From positions 620,001 to 684,000 of the forward strand of contig NZ_CP016808.1 of NCBI RefSeq assembly GCF_002741035.1: a stretch of DNA of 64,000 nucleotides, read 5' to 3'. Numbering within the stretch: the stretch's first letter is position 1; each line of letters starts with the position of its first letter. The translations under genes and the position numbers were made by a program. The notes under the pieces were generated by a model, which was not told the DNA's origin, did no database searches, and saw only the letters and a list, made by a program, of their open reading frames with translations. Below are positions 1-8,039 of this stretch, piece by piece. Origin of the DNA: Paenibacillus sp. BIHB 4019 (GTDB taxonomy: Bacteria; Bacillota; Bacilli; Paenibacillales; Paenibacillaceae).

Positions 1-142
1 CATTGTTAAACTGGGAGATGAGATAAGGCAGATTGGCACCAATTGTAATAATAATTGCGAAAATCAACGTCATAACCAAAAAGGATTTTGTCCGAAACTT
101 ATTGCGAACGGTAAAGCTGACTACTGTCCAAAAATTACTCAT
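1..142 (-). CDS. ABC-2 type exporter permease, N-terminal fragment
   Basis: Only the first 47 codons lie in the window; the gene runs off the left edge. It begins with ATG at 142, reading MSNFWTVVSFTVRNKF, then a hydrophobic first membrane segment (about residues 20-37, rich in L, I, F and A). A short charged N-terminus followed by one long helix is how NatB/YhaP-like ABC-2 permeases start. The start overlaps the end of the upstream ATPase gene by 8 bases (ATGAGTAA arrangement), which signals translational coupling and that this is the membrane partner of that ATPase. Function of the exporter is not determinable; such pairs often move sodium, drugs or peptides. Family call moderate, presence of the gene near certain. 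Confidence 0.8.
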   Translation of the reverse strand, partial: MSNFWTVVSFTVRNKFRTKSFLVMTLIFAIIITIGANLPYLISQFNN

Positions 143-1037
143 GCTTTTCACCCACCAATTTTATAAAGATTTCGTTTAAGGTTGGCTCCATAATTTCAAA
201 CCGCCTAACTTCTGTTTGCTCCATCGCATGACGTAAAATAAGCCCGCCCGCCGCTTCGTTCTCAATTCGGAGCTCGTAACCCGATTCATTGCGCTGCACA
301 TTCGTTACGCCTTCCAGCGTCTCAAGCCCCTTTACGGTGCGCTCGGTGCCCAGCATGACGCGCTCGCGAGGATATTGGCCCTTAAGCTCCTTAAGGTTGC
401 CCTGCAGTACCGCGTTCGAGCGGTGCATGATCGTAATATTGCGGCACAGCTCTTCCACATGCTCCATGCGGTGTGTCGAGAACAGCATCGTCGTGCCTTC
501 TTCACGCAGCTCCTTCACCGCTGCCTTAAGCAGCTCCACGTTCACCGGGTCAAGCCCGCTAAAGGCTTCATCCAAAATAACGATTTTCGGCTTATGAATG
601 ACCGAAGCAATGAACTGGATTTTTTGCTGGTTGCCCTTCGACAGCTCCTCCAGCTTCTTGTTGTAATATTCCGGCACGCCGAATTTTTCCAGCCAATACT
701 TCAAGCTTTGATCGGCATCCCGCTTCGACATCCCCCGCAGCTTCGCCAAATACAGCAGTTGGTCGCTTACGCGAACACGCGGATACATCCCCCGCTCCTC
801 CGGCAAATAACCGAGCATTTGCAGCTGATTATGGCTGTAAGGCTTGCCGTTGTATAAAATTTGGCCCCCATCAGGAAAAATAAGTCCCAGCACCATTCGC
901 ATCGTCGTCGTTTTGCCCGCTCCGTTCGCACCTAGCAGGCCGTAAATTTCACCTTCTCCTACTTCAAGGCTAATGCCATTTACCGCTGTTTTATCGCCAT
1001 ACTGCTTATAGATTTGTTCAATTTTTAGTGGCTTCAT
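135..1037 (-). CDS. ABC transporter ATP-binding protein (NatA/YhaQ-like)
   Basis: Cytoplasmic ATPase subunit of an ABC exporter, 300 residues. Walker A is GANGAGKTT near residue 40, signature LSKGNQQK near 130, Walker B IVILDEAFSGLDP near 153, and the switch histidine in STHRMEHVEELC. The C-terminal 80 residues form the extra domain typical of NatA/YhaQ-type exporters. I chose the ATG at 1037 because an AAGGAGGAG ribosome binding site precedes it by 7 bases; an in-frame start at 1088 lacks one. The gene sits 19 bases after a second ATPase gene and overlaps the downstream permease by 8 bases, so all belong to one operon controlled by the GntR regulator. Substrate unknown. Confidence 0.9.
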   Translation of the reverse strand: MKPLKIEQIYKQYGDKTAVNGISLEVGEGEIYGLLGANGAGKTTTMRMVLGLIFPDGGQILYNGKPYSHNQLQMLGYLPEERGMYPRVRVSDQLLYLAKLRGMSKRDADQSLKYWLEKFGVPEYYNKKLEELSKGNQQKIQFIASVIHKPKIVILDEAFSGLDPVNVELLKAAVKELREEGTTMLFSTHRMEHVEELCRNITIMHRSNAVLQGNLKELKGQYPRERVMLGTERTVKGLETLEGVTNVQRNESGYELRIENEAAGGLILRHAMEQTEVRRFEIMEPTLNEIFIKLVGEKHE

Positions 1038-1056
1038 TGTAGTCTCCTCCTTGATA

Positions 1057-1968
1057 TCAAGCTCTAATATGCTGTCTGTCCTGTTCAATCAATACCGCCA
1101 AAATATCATCCAGATCAAGCGCCTTCCGTCCCATAATCGCGATATGTTCCCGCTCGCACCAGCGCTCGGTTTCCATTGCCTGCCGGGTAACGATTCGCAG
1201 ATTGCCGCCCCCTGCATCTTCCACCATACATTTTCCGGGGATGCTCTTCACATCCTTGCCTACAAGCTCGCTGCCACTCACATAAAACATATGCCAGCTG
1301 CTGAGCAGCTCATCCTTCTCATACATGCCTAGTATTCGGCCCTGTGCCATAAAGACAATATAATCTGCAAGCCGTTTCACTTCATCCACAATGTGGGATG
1401 CCATGAGAATCGTTCGCTGGCCATCATTCATATAGTTGTGCAAAAAGCTCATCATGCTGCGCCAGGCTAGCGGATCGAAGCCCGAGGAAGGCTCGTCGAG
1501 CAGCAGCAGCTCGGGATGATGGGCGAGCACAAGCGCGAATTCATACTTGCGCCGCGTCCCTTTGGACATTTTGCCGAGCTTAATGCTATCATCGACCTCG
1601 AACATCCGCAAAATTTCACGATAAAGGTTTATATCCCAATTCGGGTACCATTTTCGCACAAAATCCGTCTTGTCCGAAGCTCTCAGCTTATTCTCATGGC
1701 TGCCGAACAGCTCTGGCACATAACCGATTTTATTTTTCCATCCGGTATCCTTCTGGTCTGCGATTGAATGGCCGAGCAAGCTCAGCTCGCCTTTATCCGG
1801 CTTAATTAGATTCAACAGCATCCGAAAGGTCGAGCTTTTGCCTGAACCATTCGGGCCGACAATTGCAGTAACGCAGCCCTTCGGTACTTCCAATGAAAGA
1901 GGGCCAAGCTGAAACCGTTCACGCCGCAGCTCTACTTCCTGTATACGAATCGCAATATCGTTGCTCAT
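1057..1968 (-). CDS. ABC transporter ATP-binding protein (YtrB-like)
   Basis: Second ATPase of the cluster, 303 residues, cytoplasmic. It shows Walker A GPNGSGKSS (near residue 37), a degenerate signature region MSKGTRRK (near 135), Walker B LLLLDEPSSGFDP (near 155) and the H-loop in MASHIVDEVKRL. In YtrABCDEF-type systems of Bacillus an ATPase of this kind follows the GntR gene directly, as here (14-base gap). ATG at 1968 has GGAGGCGGCGTC upstream. It probably partners the permease at the head of the operon, while the next ATPase partners the truncated one; this pairing is inferred from order only. YtrABCDEF-type systems respond to cell-wall antibiotics, so that role is possible but unproven. 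Confidence 0.88.
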   Translation of the reverse strand: MSNDIAIRIQEVELRRERFQLGPLSLEVPKGCVTAIVGPNGSGKSSTFRMLLNLIKPDKGELSLLGHSIADQKDTGWKNKIGYVPELFGSHENKLRASDKTDFVRKWYPNWDINLYREILRMFEVDDSIKLGKMSKGTRRKYEFALVLAHHPELLLLDEPSSGFDPLAWRSMMSFLHNYMNDGQRTILMASHIVDEVKRLADYIVFMAQGRILGMYEKDELLSSWHMFYVSGSELVGKDVKSIPGKCMVEDAGGGNLRIVTRQAMETERWCEREHIAIMGRKALDLDDILAVLIEQDRQHIRA

Positions 1969-1982
1969 GACGCCGCCTCCCC

Positions 1983-2378
1983 CTAAACGTTATCTTTAAA
2001 ACGCTTCTCCAGCTGTTCGCGAAAAATCTGTTCCAGCTCCTCGCGTGAGCATTTAACCCGCTGTCCTGCTGTGATTGCAATCTCGAATGCTTCCACGACT
2101 GCCACCAAGCGGTAACGATCTCGATCATCCTGCTCAACGGCCGCAACGTAGGTTCCCGTCCCCTGCCTCGTTCGCAGCAGCCCTTCCGACTCCAGATCCT
2201 GATAAACCCGGCGCACCGTAATGACGCTGCATTTCAGCGACTGCGCCAGCTCCCTAATGGAGGGGAGCAGCATCCCTTCGGCTAATTGCCCGCTGACAAT
2301 TAATGCTCTCAGCTGTACTTCTATTTGATAATAAAGCGGCTCGGCGCTTTGCTCATTTATTTGAATCGGCAGCCACAC
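1983..2378 (-). CDS. GntR family regulator, YtrA subfamily
   Basis: A 131-residue DNA-binding repressor: winged helix (residues about 10-75, with LPSIRELAQSLKCSVITVRR as recognition region and the RTRQGTGTYVA wing), then a short helical tail of about 50 residues. That short C-terminal part, too small for a ligand domain of the FadR or HutC type, defines the YtrA subfamily, which typically sits inside ABC exporter operons and represses them. Start is GTG at 2378 preceded by AAGAAGGTGA. It lies between the leading permease gene and the ATPase genes. The palindrome over the promoter at 3160-3189 is its likely operator. Effector unknown. Confidence 0.9.
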   Translation of the reverse strand: MWLPIQINEQSAEPLYYQIEVQLRALIVSGQLAEGMLLPSIRELAQSLKCSVITVRRVYQDLESEGLLRTRQGTGTYVAAVEQDDRDRYRLVAVVEAFEIAITAGQRVKCSREELEQIFREQLEKRFKDNV

Positions 2379-2423
2379 GGCTTCACCTTCTTTACTTCTT
2401 TACTTTTTTACTCCATTGCTTAT

Positions 2424-3137
2424 TTAGAAGCTCCGTGTTTCCAACCGATGCTTAAGACACACATAGCTGATGGCTATTCCGGTCATACTGACAAGCAGCC
2501 CAACTAACAAATACCACCACTCCCCATTTTCAAATCCTGTCAGCACACTGTTGACGATAGAAAAGCCATTAAAGCTGAGCAGAGTGCTGATAAGCATATA
2601 CATGATGCAATACAACACGCAAACGATCATGTACGTCTTTCCTGTGAAGCCATATTCCCAGATGGCATACGTAGCAGCCATGCCAAGCGAATATAAAAAC
2701 CAGAATAGTCCATATAAAAGATAAGCGCCTGGAGAAATGGCCTCTCTTAAGCCATCCACCAAAAAATATTGAATCAGGAAGAAAATAATTTGCAGCGGGA
2801 ACAGCATAACCGCTATTTGCAGCATTCTGCCCCATATGATCTGCGGCACCGTAATAGGCATCGTACGCCATTCTGCAAGCTTTTCACTATAGGTATCATT
2901 GCGCCAGCAGCTCATACTAGAGCGGCTTAGCACAAAGCCGAGACAAGGCAGCGTCGTGAGAAAAACAAAATCGATCGCCCAATATTCCCCTGCCGAAACA
3001 TCCATTTCATTAAATCGGTACAAAAATCCCAGCACAATTGCCATATATAAAGCTAGTAAAAGCGAACCTAGAAAACCCCAGCGCGTCTTCCGCAATTCGT
3101 AGATTAAAATATGCCATGCCCCTTGCCACATGCTCAC
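2424..3137 (-). CDS. ABC transporter permease, six-helix
   Basis: Integral membrane protein of about 238 residues with roughly six hydrophobic segments and no enzymatic motif, consistent with an ABC-2-like permease subunit. It is the first gene of the minus-strand exporter operon, 45 bases before the GntR gene. I prefer the GTG at 3137 because AGGAGG lies 7 bases upstream; the ATG two codons later (3131) is the alternative and would be 13 bases from the site. Longer in-frame starts upstream overlap the promoter and are rejected. Precise family not recognised; the assignment rests on topology and context. Confidence 0.8.
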   Translation of the reverse strand: MSMWQGAWHILIYELRKTRWGFLGSLLLALYMAIVLGFLYRFNEMDVSAGEYWAIDFVFLTTLPCLGFVLSRSSMSCWRNDTYSEKLAEWRTMPITVPQIIWGRMLQIAVMLFPLQIIFFLIQYFLVDGLREAISPGAYLLYGLFWFLYSLGMAATYAIWEYGFTGKTYMIVCVLYCIMYMLISTLLSFNGFSIVNSVLTGFENGEWWYLLVGLLVSMTGIAISYVCLKHRLETRSF

Positions 3138-3159
3138 AAGTTTTCCTCCTGTCACTCTA

Positions 3160-3212
3160 TATACTGTATATATCTTTATACACAGTATAATCACACCTCA
3201 TTTGGTTGTCAA
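3160..3212 (-). promoter_or_regulatory. Promoter with palindromic operator of exporter operon
   Basis: On the minus strand TTGACA (3207-3212) and TATACT (3184-3189) are spaced by 17 bases, an excellent sigma-A promoter. The -10 box and initiation region are covered by an imperfect inverted repeat, TATACTGTATA (3160-3170) against TATACACAGTATA (3177-3189). Position over the start site fits a repressor, most likely the YtrA-type GntR protein encoded second in this operon. The regulator link is inference. Confidence 0.75.
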
Positions 3213-3273
3213 TACGTCCCAGCCTTTTTTCGAAAAAGGGCACTGCCTAGCCATGTTTGTTCAGCGGCAAATC

Positions 3274-3318
3274 AAAAAAAGCCTTGGACACGAGCTTAGA
3301 GGCTCAGACCAAGGCTTT
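3274..3318 (-). terminator. Rho-independent terminator of azoR
   Basis: A 10-base stem AAAGCCTTGG / CCAAGGCTTT encloses a 19-base loop and, read on the minus strand, ends in a run of seven T. It lies 28 bases after the azoreductase stop codon. Confidence 0.8.
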
Positions 3319-3345
3319 ATATCTTATATAGGATGTGCTGCTGTT

Positions 3346-3972
3346 TTAGAAGCGCGCTGCTGCTGCTTTGGCTTCTTCAATCGCATAGGCAACAATCGCT
3401 TCTGCTTCATTCGGCTTTTGGTTATGGCCTTCTGCAACAACGATTTCGAAATTCGTCACGCCGAAAAATTGCATAATATTGCGGATATAATTCAAGGACA
3501 TTTCAGCTGCCGCTGCTGGACCTTCGGAGTACACCCCGCCTCTTGCATTCAGCAGAGCAACTTTTTTATCAGGAATCAGTCCAACCGGACCTTGCTCGGT
3601 ATATTTGAACGTTTTGCCTGCTTCGTAAATGTAGTCAATATACGTATGCAGCACAGCTGGAATCGTCAGGTTCCATAGTGGAAAACCGAAAACGACCTTG
3701 TCCGCAGCAAGAAATTGATCAATATATTTGCTGGAAACATTAACTGCCGCCTGCTCCTCAGGTGTCAGCTCATAACCGCGCGCCGCTTTAAATTTACCGT
3801 TAATCATATCGGCATTCAAATACGGAAGCTCTTCTTGGAACAAATCCAGTTCCGTAACGTTATCATTTGGATGTGTCTCTTTGTAAGTATCCAGGAAAGC
3901 TTGGTAGAGCTTCACGCTCACTGCTTGGTCCAAACCACGATCATTTGCTTTTACAAAAAGTACAGTACTCAT
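3346..3972 (-). CDS. azoR: FMN-dependent NADH-azoreductase
   Basis: Cytoplasmic flavodoxin-fold enzyme of 208 residues that reduces azo compounds and quinones with NADH, giving quinone and thiol-stress protection. The N-terminal strand MSTVLFVKANDRG and the segment GFPLWNLTIPAVLHTYIDYI (near residue 100) are characteristic of the AzoR/AcpD family, as is the later NARGGVYSEGP flavin-contact loop. Length matches family members. ATG at 3972 has CGGAGGGAA upstream. It is monocistronic, with its own terminator. In Bacillus subtilis azoR1 is repressed by the quinone-sensing MarR/DUF24 protein YodB; an inverted repeat upstream (4030-4052) may play the same part here. Confidence 0.92.
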   Translation of the reverse strand: MSTVLFVKANDRGLDQAVSVKLYQAFLDTYKETHPNDNVTELDLFQEELPYLNADMINGKFKAARGYELTPEEQAAVNVSSKYIDQFLAADKVVFGFPLWNLTIPAVLHTYIDYIYEAGKTFKYTEQGPVGLIPDKKVALLNARGGVYSEGPAAAAEMSLNYIRNIMQFFGVTNFEIVVAEGHNQKPNEAEAIVAYAIEEAKAAAARF

Positions 3973-4029
3973 AATAATTATTCCCTCCGTAAAAAAGCGC
4001 TAAATGCAGGCAGCTTCTCAATTGTGTAT

Positions 4030-4052
4030 TTGTAATAAGCTTTATTTTACAA
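4030..4052. promoter_or_regulatory. Inverted repeat upstream of azoR
   Basis: TTGTAA (4030-4035) and TTACAA (4047-4052) form a symmetric pair separated by 11 bases, about 60 bases upstream of the azoR start. It resembles DUF24/YodB-type operators in composition. No clean -10 box was seen, so promoter assignment is tentative. Confidence 0.35.
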
Positions 4053-4127
4053 GCCTTGTTCTTACAAATCATCGGCCAATAGCATGAAAGTCGCCCGTAT
4101 TGAGTCTCAGAGGGCTTAGGTCTAGTC

Positions 4128-4850
4128 TTACGACTCTGGGCCCAAATAATGAATGCCGCGCAGCGCGGCTTGTGTTCGATCGGTTACATCCAGCTTGCTA
4201 AGAATGCTGCTGACATGGGTTTTGACTGTTTTTTCGGCAACGACTAATGCCCGGGCAATTTCTTTATTGCTTTTCCCTTTCATCAGCTGCCTAAGCACCT
4301 CTATTTCACGAGGCGTTAGCGATGTAAAGGCTAATTGATCTGACTTAACGCGCGTTGAATCAGGTTCCGACTGTAATGGGAGCGGTGGATGCAATAAACG
4401 ATCCTCTGTTCTTTCAAACCGTCCAGCTGGTGTCCCACCCCCGATGAGCACGCCGGAAATATCAGGATGCAGCTGAATATTGCCTTTATAAGCGCTGCGT
4501 ATCGCCTCCGCCAGCTGATCCGGTGCGACATCCTTCAGCATATACCCAATCGCCCCCGTCTGAAGAGCAGGAACAATATGGCCGCGGTCGGAGAAGCTGG
4601 TCAGCACCAGCACTTTAATCGCCGGGTGCTGCTCGGCAATGATTCGGCTTGCCTCTATGCCATCCATGACAGGCATTTGCAAGTCCATCAAGATCATATC
4701 CGGCTGGAGCTCGGCCGCTTTCTCCACTGCTTCCTTCCCGTTGGCTGCCTCGCCGACAATTTCAAAATCCGGCTGCAAATTCAGAAAGAAGGCAATGCCC
4801 TTCAAAACAATTTGATGATCGTCAACGAGTAAAAGCTTAATTTTCATCAT
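4128..4850 (-). CDS. NarL/LuxR-type response regulator (YhcZ/AirR-like)
   Basis: A 240-residue transcription factor. The receiver domain (residues 1-120) has the acidic pair D10-D11, phospho-acceptor D56 in ILMDLQMP, the T/S position in LTSFSD and K106 in YMLKDVAP. A linker of about 50 residues follows, longer than usual, then the LuxR-type helix-turn-helix (LTPREIEVLRQLMKGKSNKE and KTVKTHVSSILSKL, residues 175-232). Its start directly abuts the stop of the kinase gene, so the two are translationally coupled and form a cognate pair. Two consecutive ATG codons (4850, 4847) are possible starts after GGAGGGAGGGTGA. Confidence 0.93.
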   Translation of the reverse strand: MMKIKLLLVDDHQIVLKGIAFFLNLQPDFEIVGEAANGKEAVEKAAELQPDMILMDLQMPVMDGIEASRIIAEQHPAIKVLVLTSFSDRGHIVPALQTGAIGYMLKDVAPDQLAEAIRSAYKGNIQLHPDISGVLIGGGTPAGRFERTEDRLLHPPLPLQSEPDSTRVKSDQLAFTSLTPREIEVLRQLMKGKSNKEIARALVVAEKTVKTHVSSILSKLDVTDRTQAALRGIHYLGPES

Positions 4851-6488
4851 TCACCCTCCCTCCTCTGCAGCGAGCGGTATGCTCGCCCGAATGACGGTTC
4901 GCTGCCCCATCTCGCTATGAATGATAAACTCACCTCCAAGCGCCTCTGCTCTTTCGCGCATAGACAGCATCCCCATCGTCTGTCCCTGCAGTTGTTTTGG
5001 GGTAAAGCCCCGGCCATGATCCTCGATTTCCAGCGTTACTTCACGCTCTGATTTCACAAGCCGAATATAGGCAGCTTCTGCACCTGAATGCTTCCGAATG
5101 TTGTTAAGCCCTTCTTGGCCAATCCGCCATAACCCTTCTTCAAGCGCACGGGGCAGCTCCTTCAACCCTTCCGCCTCTGCATGTACGACAAGGTCCATTC
5201 TTTCGCCATACTGCTTAAGCGCAGGCAGCAGGCCATTCTCAAGACCAGCGGGATGCAGCTGCCAAATAAGCGTCCGCATCTCCCTGAGTGTTTCCTGCGA
5301 CAAGCTGGCCATTTCCTGAAGCGAGCGTTCCACGATCGGCTCTTTCCCGCCGAGAATCTTTTCTGCCCCTTTGGCGATAAAAGACAGCGAAAATATTTTT
5401 TGCATCACCGAATCATGCAAATCCCGTGCCATTCGGATTCGTTCCTCCATACGGGCTAGCTCCCGGCGCTGCTCATTTACTCTCAAATTATCTATGCTGA
5501 GCGTCAAATGCTCACCGAGGGCATACATAAATTCTTCATGATAATGATCGAATTGCCCACTATCGTTACTGCTAATGAACAAAACACCGAAGGGGCAGCT
5601 GCCCCTTCGCAGCGGAATCGCTGCGGCCGATGTGAATGCCTTTAGACCTTTCGCTGTTAGCGGGACGACCGCTTCCTCCTTGCTGTCTGCAACAACGATG
5701 AGACGATTATGGTGAAAAGCGTCGGCCACAACTCCCCCGTTTCCACAATTGAGCTGCTGCCAGCCTTCCCTCGTCTGCTCCCCGTCATAATAGGCACGCA
5801 GCGAGAGATTATCCTGCTCATAGACGAATAAAGCAATTTGCGGCCAGTCGAAAGCAGCGCTAATATGTTCAACCGCTTTCAAGGGCAGCTGGCTAATGTC
5901 CTGCACCGCATGGATACGCGTAATGACATCGCCAAGCTTCGCATAGAGCAGCGCATTTCGCTCCTGTGCCTGATATAGGCGAATACGCTTAATCGCTGTG
6001 CCTATCTGGTAGGCAACCGCCTGCAGCAGGGCAAGCTCCTCATTTGAAAAAAATTCTTTGCCCGCCTGCGCAGCATTCAGCAATCCAAAGCTCTCCGCGC
6101 CTGCCTTCAGCGGCACCGTCGCATGATGCGTCAAGCCGCCTCTATCGCCAGCATTGTATTCCGCTGCATATACAATTCGTGAGCATTCAATAATGTTGAC
6201 CGCACGATTCAGCTTGTTTTGGCGGTAGCTTTCGGTGCACCAGCAGCCTTCTCCGCACATCGCTGCATTATCGTTGGCTGCAAGGGTTGAGGGGAGATTT
6301 TGCGCGGCCGCACATATGCTGTCTGAATGCTCATCAAGCAAGAAGATCCAGCCCGTCGTAAAGCTGGTCACCTCAAGAAGCTTCACCAGCACCGCATTTA
6401 GCATAACCTTCATATCATTCATCGAATTGAGCATCTCCGCAATTTCCTTGAGCGCCGCCAGCTCATCTGCGCGAATCTCTCTGGACAA
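4851..6488 (-). CDS. GAF-GAF sensor histidine kinase, NarX/DegS type (YhcY/AirS-like)
   Basis: Soluble sensor kinase of 545 residues without membrane helices. Two GAF domains (about 20-175 and 190-345) precede a HisKA_3 dimerisation helix with the phospho-acceptor in ARDLHDSVMQ (H358) and an HATPase domain (about 445-541, with RKHSGA and DHGRGF). The first GAF domain carries cysteines at 78, 82, 84 and 102, a pattern reminiscent of the iron-sulfur or thiol redox sensors AirS and YhcY; metal binding is inferred. TTG at 6488 follows AAGGGGGA by 7 bases. It is cotranscribed with the response regulator and lies immediately downstream of the terminal oxidase genes, which would suit an oxygen or redox role. 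Confidence 0.9.
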   Translation of the reverse strand: MSREIRADELAALKEIAEMLNSMNDMKVMLNAVLVKLLEVTSFTTGWIFLLDEHSDSICAAAQNLPSTLAANDNAAMCGEGCWCTESYRQNKLNRAVNIIECSRIVYAAEYNAGDRGGLTHHATVPLKAGAESFGLLNAAQAGKEFFSNEELALLQAVAYQIGTAIKRIRLYQAQERNALLYAKLGDVITRIHAVQDISQLPLKAVEHISAAFDWPQIALFVYEQDNLSLRAYYDGEQTREGWQQLNCGNGGVVADAFHHNRLIVVADSKEEAVVPLTAKGLKAFTSAAAIPLRRGSCPFGVLFISSNDSGQFDHYHEEFMYALGEHLTLSIDNLRVNEQRRELARMEERIRMARDLHDSVMQKIFSLSFIAKGAEKILGGKEPIVERSLQEMASLSQETLREMRTLIWQLHPAGLENGLLPALKQYGERMDLVVHAEAEGLKELPRALEEGLWRIGQEGLNNIRKHSGAEAAYIRLVKSEREVTLEIEDHGRGFTPKQLQGQTMGMLSMRERAEALGGEFIIHSEMGQRTVIRASIPLAAEEGG

Positions 6489-6511
6489 GGCAAATCCCCC
6501 TTAATACAGCA

Positions 6512-6536
6512 AAGCCGCGAATCAGCTTCGCGGCTT
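6512..6536 (-). terminator. Hairpin after the oxidase operon
   Basis: AAGCCGCGAA / TTCGCGGCTT is a 10-base perfect stem with a 5-base loop between ctaM and the kinase gene. The following minus-strand sequence is only weakly T-rich, so it may attenuate rather than stop transcription. Confidence 0.5.
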
Positions 6537-6552
6537 CCTTGTCATATGAACT

Positions 6553-7017
6553 TTATAGACCAAATATAGCATCAATCATCGGCTTCGTATGGCCGCCTGG
6601 ATATAATAAATACAGCAGGACATAAACGATAACGCCCGTAATCGCTGTGAAAAACCAGATAATCGACGTCACGCGGCCCCATTTGCGATGCTTGGCATAT
6701 TTGCTCTTGAAGCCTAGCACGAGTGTCGTAATGCCGAATACCGCTGCTACCGTCGCAAGCGTAATATGGAAAATCAGAAAGACAACATAATAGAGATGCA
6801 TGCTGTCAGGTCCGCCCCATGTCGTATTGCCGACAACTATTGTTCGTGAGGAGTAAATAATAAAGAAGATGATGGCTGCAATTGCAGCTGCGATCATCAC
6901 TTTCTTATGCGCCTCAACTTTACGCTTAATAATCAGTGCCCAACCAATCGCAACCAGAATCGCGCTAATAACGATAAATGATGTGCTTATTGTAGGGAGA
7001 ATAAAATACCAATCCAA
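6553..7017 (-). CDS. ctaM: DUF420 membrane protein, oxidase assembly factor CtaM
   Basis: Small integral membrane protein of about 154 residues with four or five hydrophobic segments. The opening DWYFILPTISTSFIVISA and the internal histidines (HKKV, MHLYYV, FHITLA, KHRKWGR) are typical of the DUF420 family (YozB in Bacillus). The Staphylococcus member CtaM is needed to assemble a haem-copper oxidase; same role inferred here from its place after ctaG. Start choice: TTG at 7017 has AGGTGG 8 bases upstream and gives the family-like beginning, whereas the GTG four codons earlier (7029) has no ribosome binding site. Confidence 0.85.
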   Translation of the reverse strand: MDWYFILPTISTSFIVISAILVAIGWALIIKRKVEAHKKVMIAAAIAAIIFFIIYSSRTIVVGNTTWGGPDSMHLYYVVFLIFHITLATVAAVFGITTLVLGFKSKYAKHRKWGRVTSIIWFFTAITGVIVYVLLYLLYPGGHTKPMIDAIFGL

Positions 7018-7062
7018 TGTCGATCCCACCTATATCGGTAAAGTAGTAAATCCTCATGTCTA

Positions 7063-7959
7063 TTACGCCGTACCTGTATTGGTATTCGGCAAATCGTCTT
7101 CTTTACGCTCACGCTTGTACCATTGCTTGAATATATACGCCAGTATAATCCCGTACATCAACTCTTGCAATAGCTTCATGACAATGCCGCCTAGCTGCTG
7201 GTCCTCTACCACTTCCATTAAATTGAAAAATTGAGGACCGTCAAACATCGTAAGCAGCCTCGATGGATCACCTGATACACAGTAGCCCATCGCCAGCACC
7301 CATACGTTGGGATCATTGTAAATCGCATATAAGGGAGTGCTTGCAAATATAATTAAGGCGCACGCGGGAGTCAGCAAAATGCCATTCGCGAAAACATACG
7401 CCATCTTCTTCAAATCCGTCAGGCGATTCCATTCCGGCACAGGACATGCAATCTGCCACCACATCATGATCGCAGCAATTAGCATAACAAAATAATAGAT
7501 ACGGTGAATCGTATAGTGGGTCATGACAAAGTCATGTATGACTGGTACATGGTAAAAAGAAAATAAGAGATTAAACAGCAGCAGCGATAAAATAGGATTC
7601 ATTAGAAAGTTGAGTGAACGCCATTTTTTCGAAGCAAACAGCTTGCGCCACATAAATGCGGGTATCGATAATATAAGCATCGGCGGCACAATGAGATAAG
7701 AAATCGACATATTGAACATATGGAAGGTAAACATTAAATGTCCCAGGAAATTAAGCGGCCCGCCATTGCACAAATAATAGAGAATAGCCGAAACAACAAA
7801 CATAAACCGCTGCTTGCCTGTTGCAGACGCCTCAAGCGGTGCGTGCTTCTCCCGCCATGGTCCGTTCAAATAAAAATACAAAATGATTACAGCAATTGTA
7901 CCGAACATATACCATGGGGTCCACAACTCTTCAAAACTGAAATATTCCAGGCCAAGCAT
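7063..7959 (-). CDS. ctaG: Cytochrome c oxidase assembly protein CtaG
   Basis: Polytopic membrane protein of 298 residues with about seven hydrophobic helices, matching the caa3_CtaG family. Seen here are the family-type segments PLNFLGHLMFTFHMFNMS and CVSGDPSRLLTMFDGP, the first with the histidines suggested to handle copper. In Bacillus CtaG is needed for active caa3 oxidase, probably by inserting copper. ATG at 7959 follows GGGAGGTTGCAGCC. It lies 80 bases after ctaF, the gap holding a strong hairpin, and 45 bases before ctaM. Confidence 0.93.
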   Translation of the reverse strand: MLGLEYFSFEELWTPWYMFGTIAVIILYFYLNGPWREKHAPLEASATGKQRFMFVVSAILYYLCNGGPLNFLGHLMFTFHMFNMSISYLIVPPMLILSIPAFMWRKLFASKKWRSLNFLMNPILSLLLFNLLFSFYHVPVIHDFVMTHYTIHRIYYFVMLIAAIMMWWQIACPVPEWNRLTDLKKMAYVFANGILLTPACALIIFASTPLYAIYNDPNVWVLAMGYCVSGDPSRLLTMFDGPQFFNLMEVVEDQQLGGIVMKLLQELMYGIILAYIFKQWYKRERKEDDLPNTNTGTA

Positions 7960-7984
7960 GGCTGCAACCTCCCTTTATTTTCTG

Positions 7985-8020
7985 CAAAAGAGGAGGGAAC
8001 CCGCCCGGGACCCCTCCTCT
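7985..8020 (-). terminator. Intra-operon hairpin between ctaF and ctaG
   Basis: Stem AGAGGAGGG / CCCTCCTCT (7989-7997 and 8012-8020) closed by a GC-rich loop; on the minus strand the stem is followed by TTTT. It probably attenuates read-through from the oxidase subunits into the assembly genes ctaG and ctaM. Confidence 0.6.
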
Positions 8021-8039
8021 GTGCAATTGCAAATCCGTT

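Noticed and set aside
1057..1088. Overlap of a longer form of the downstream ATPase with the upstream ATPase end
   Set aside because: It depends on a start at 1088 without ribosome binding site; the ATG at 1037 is clearly better.
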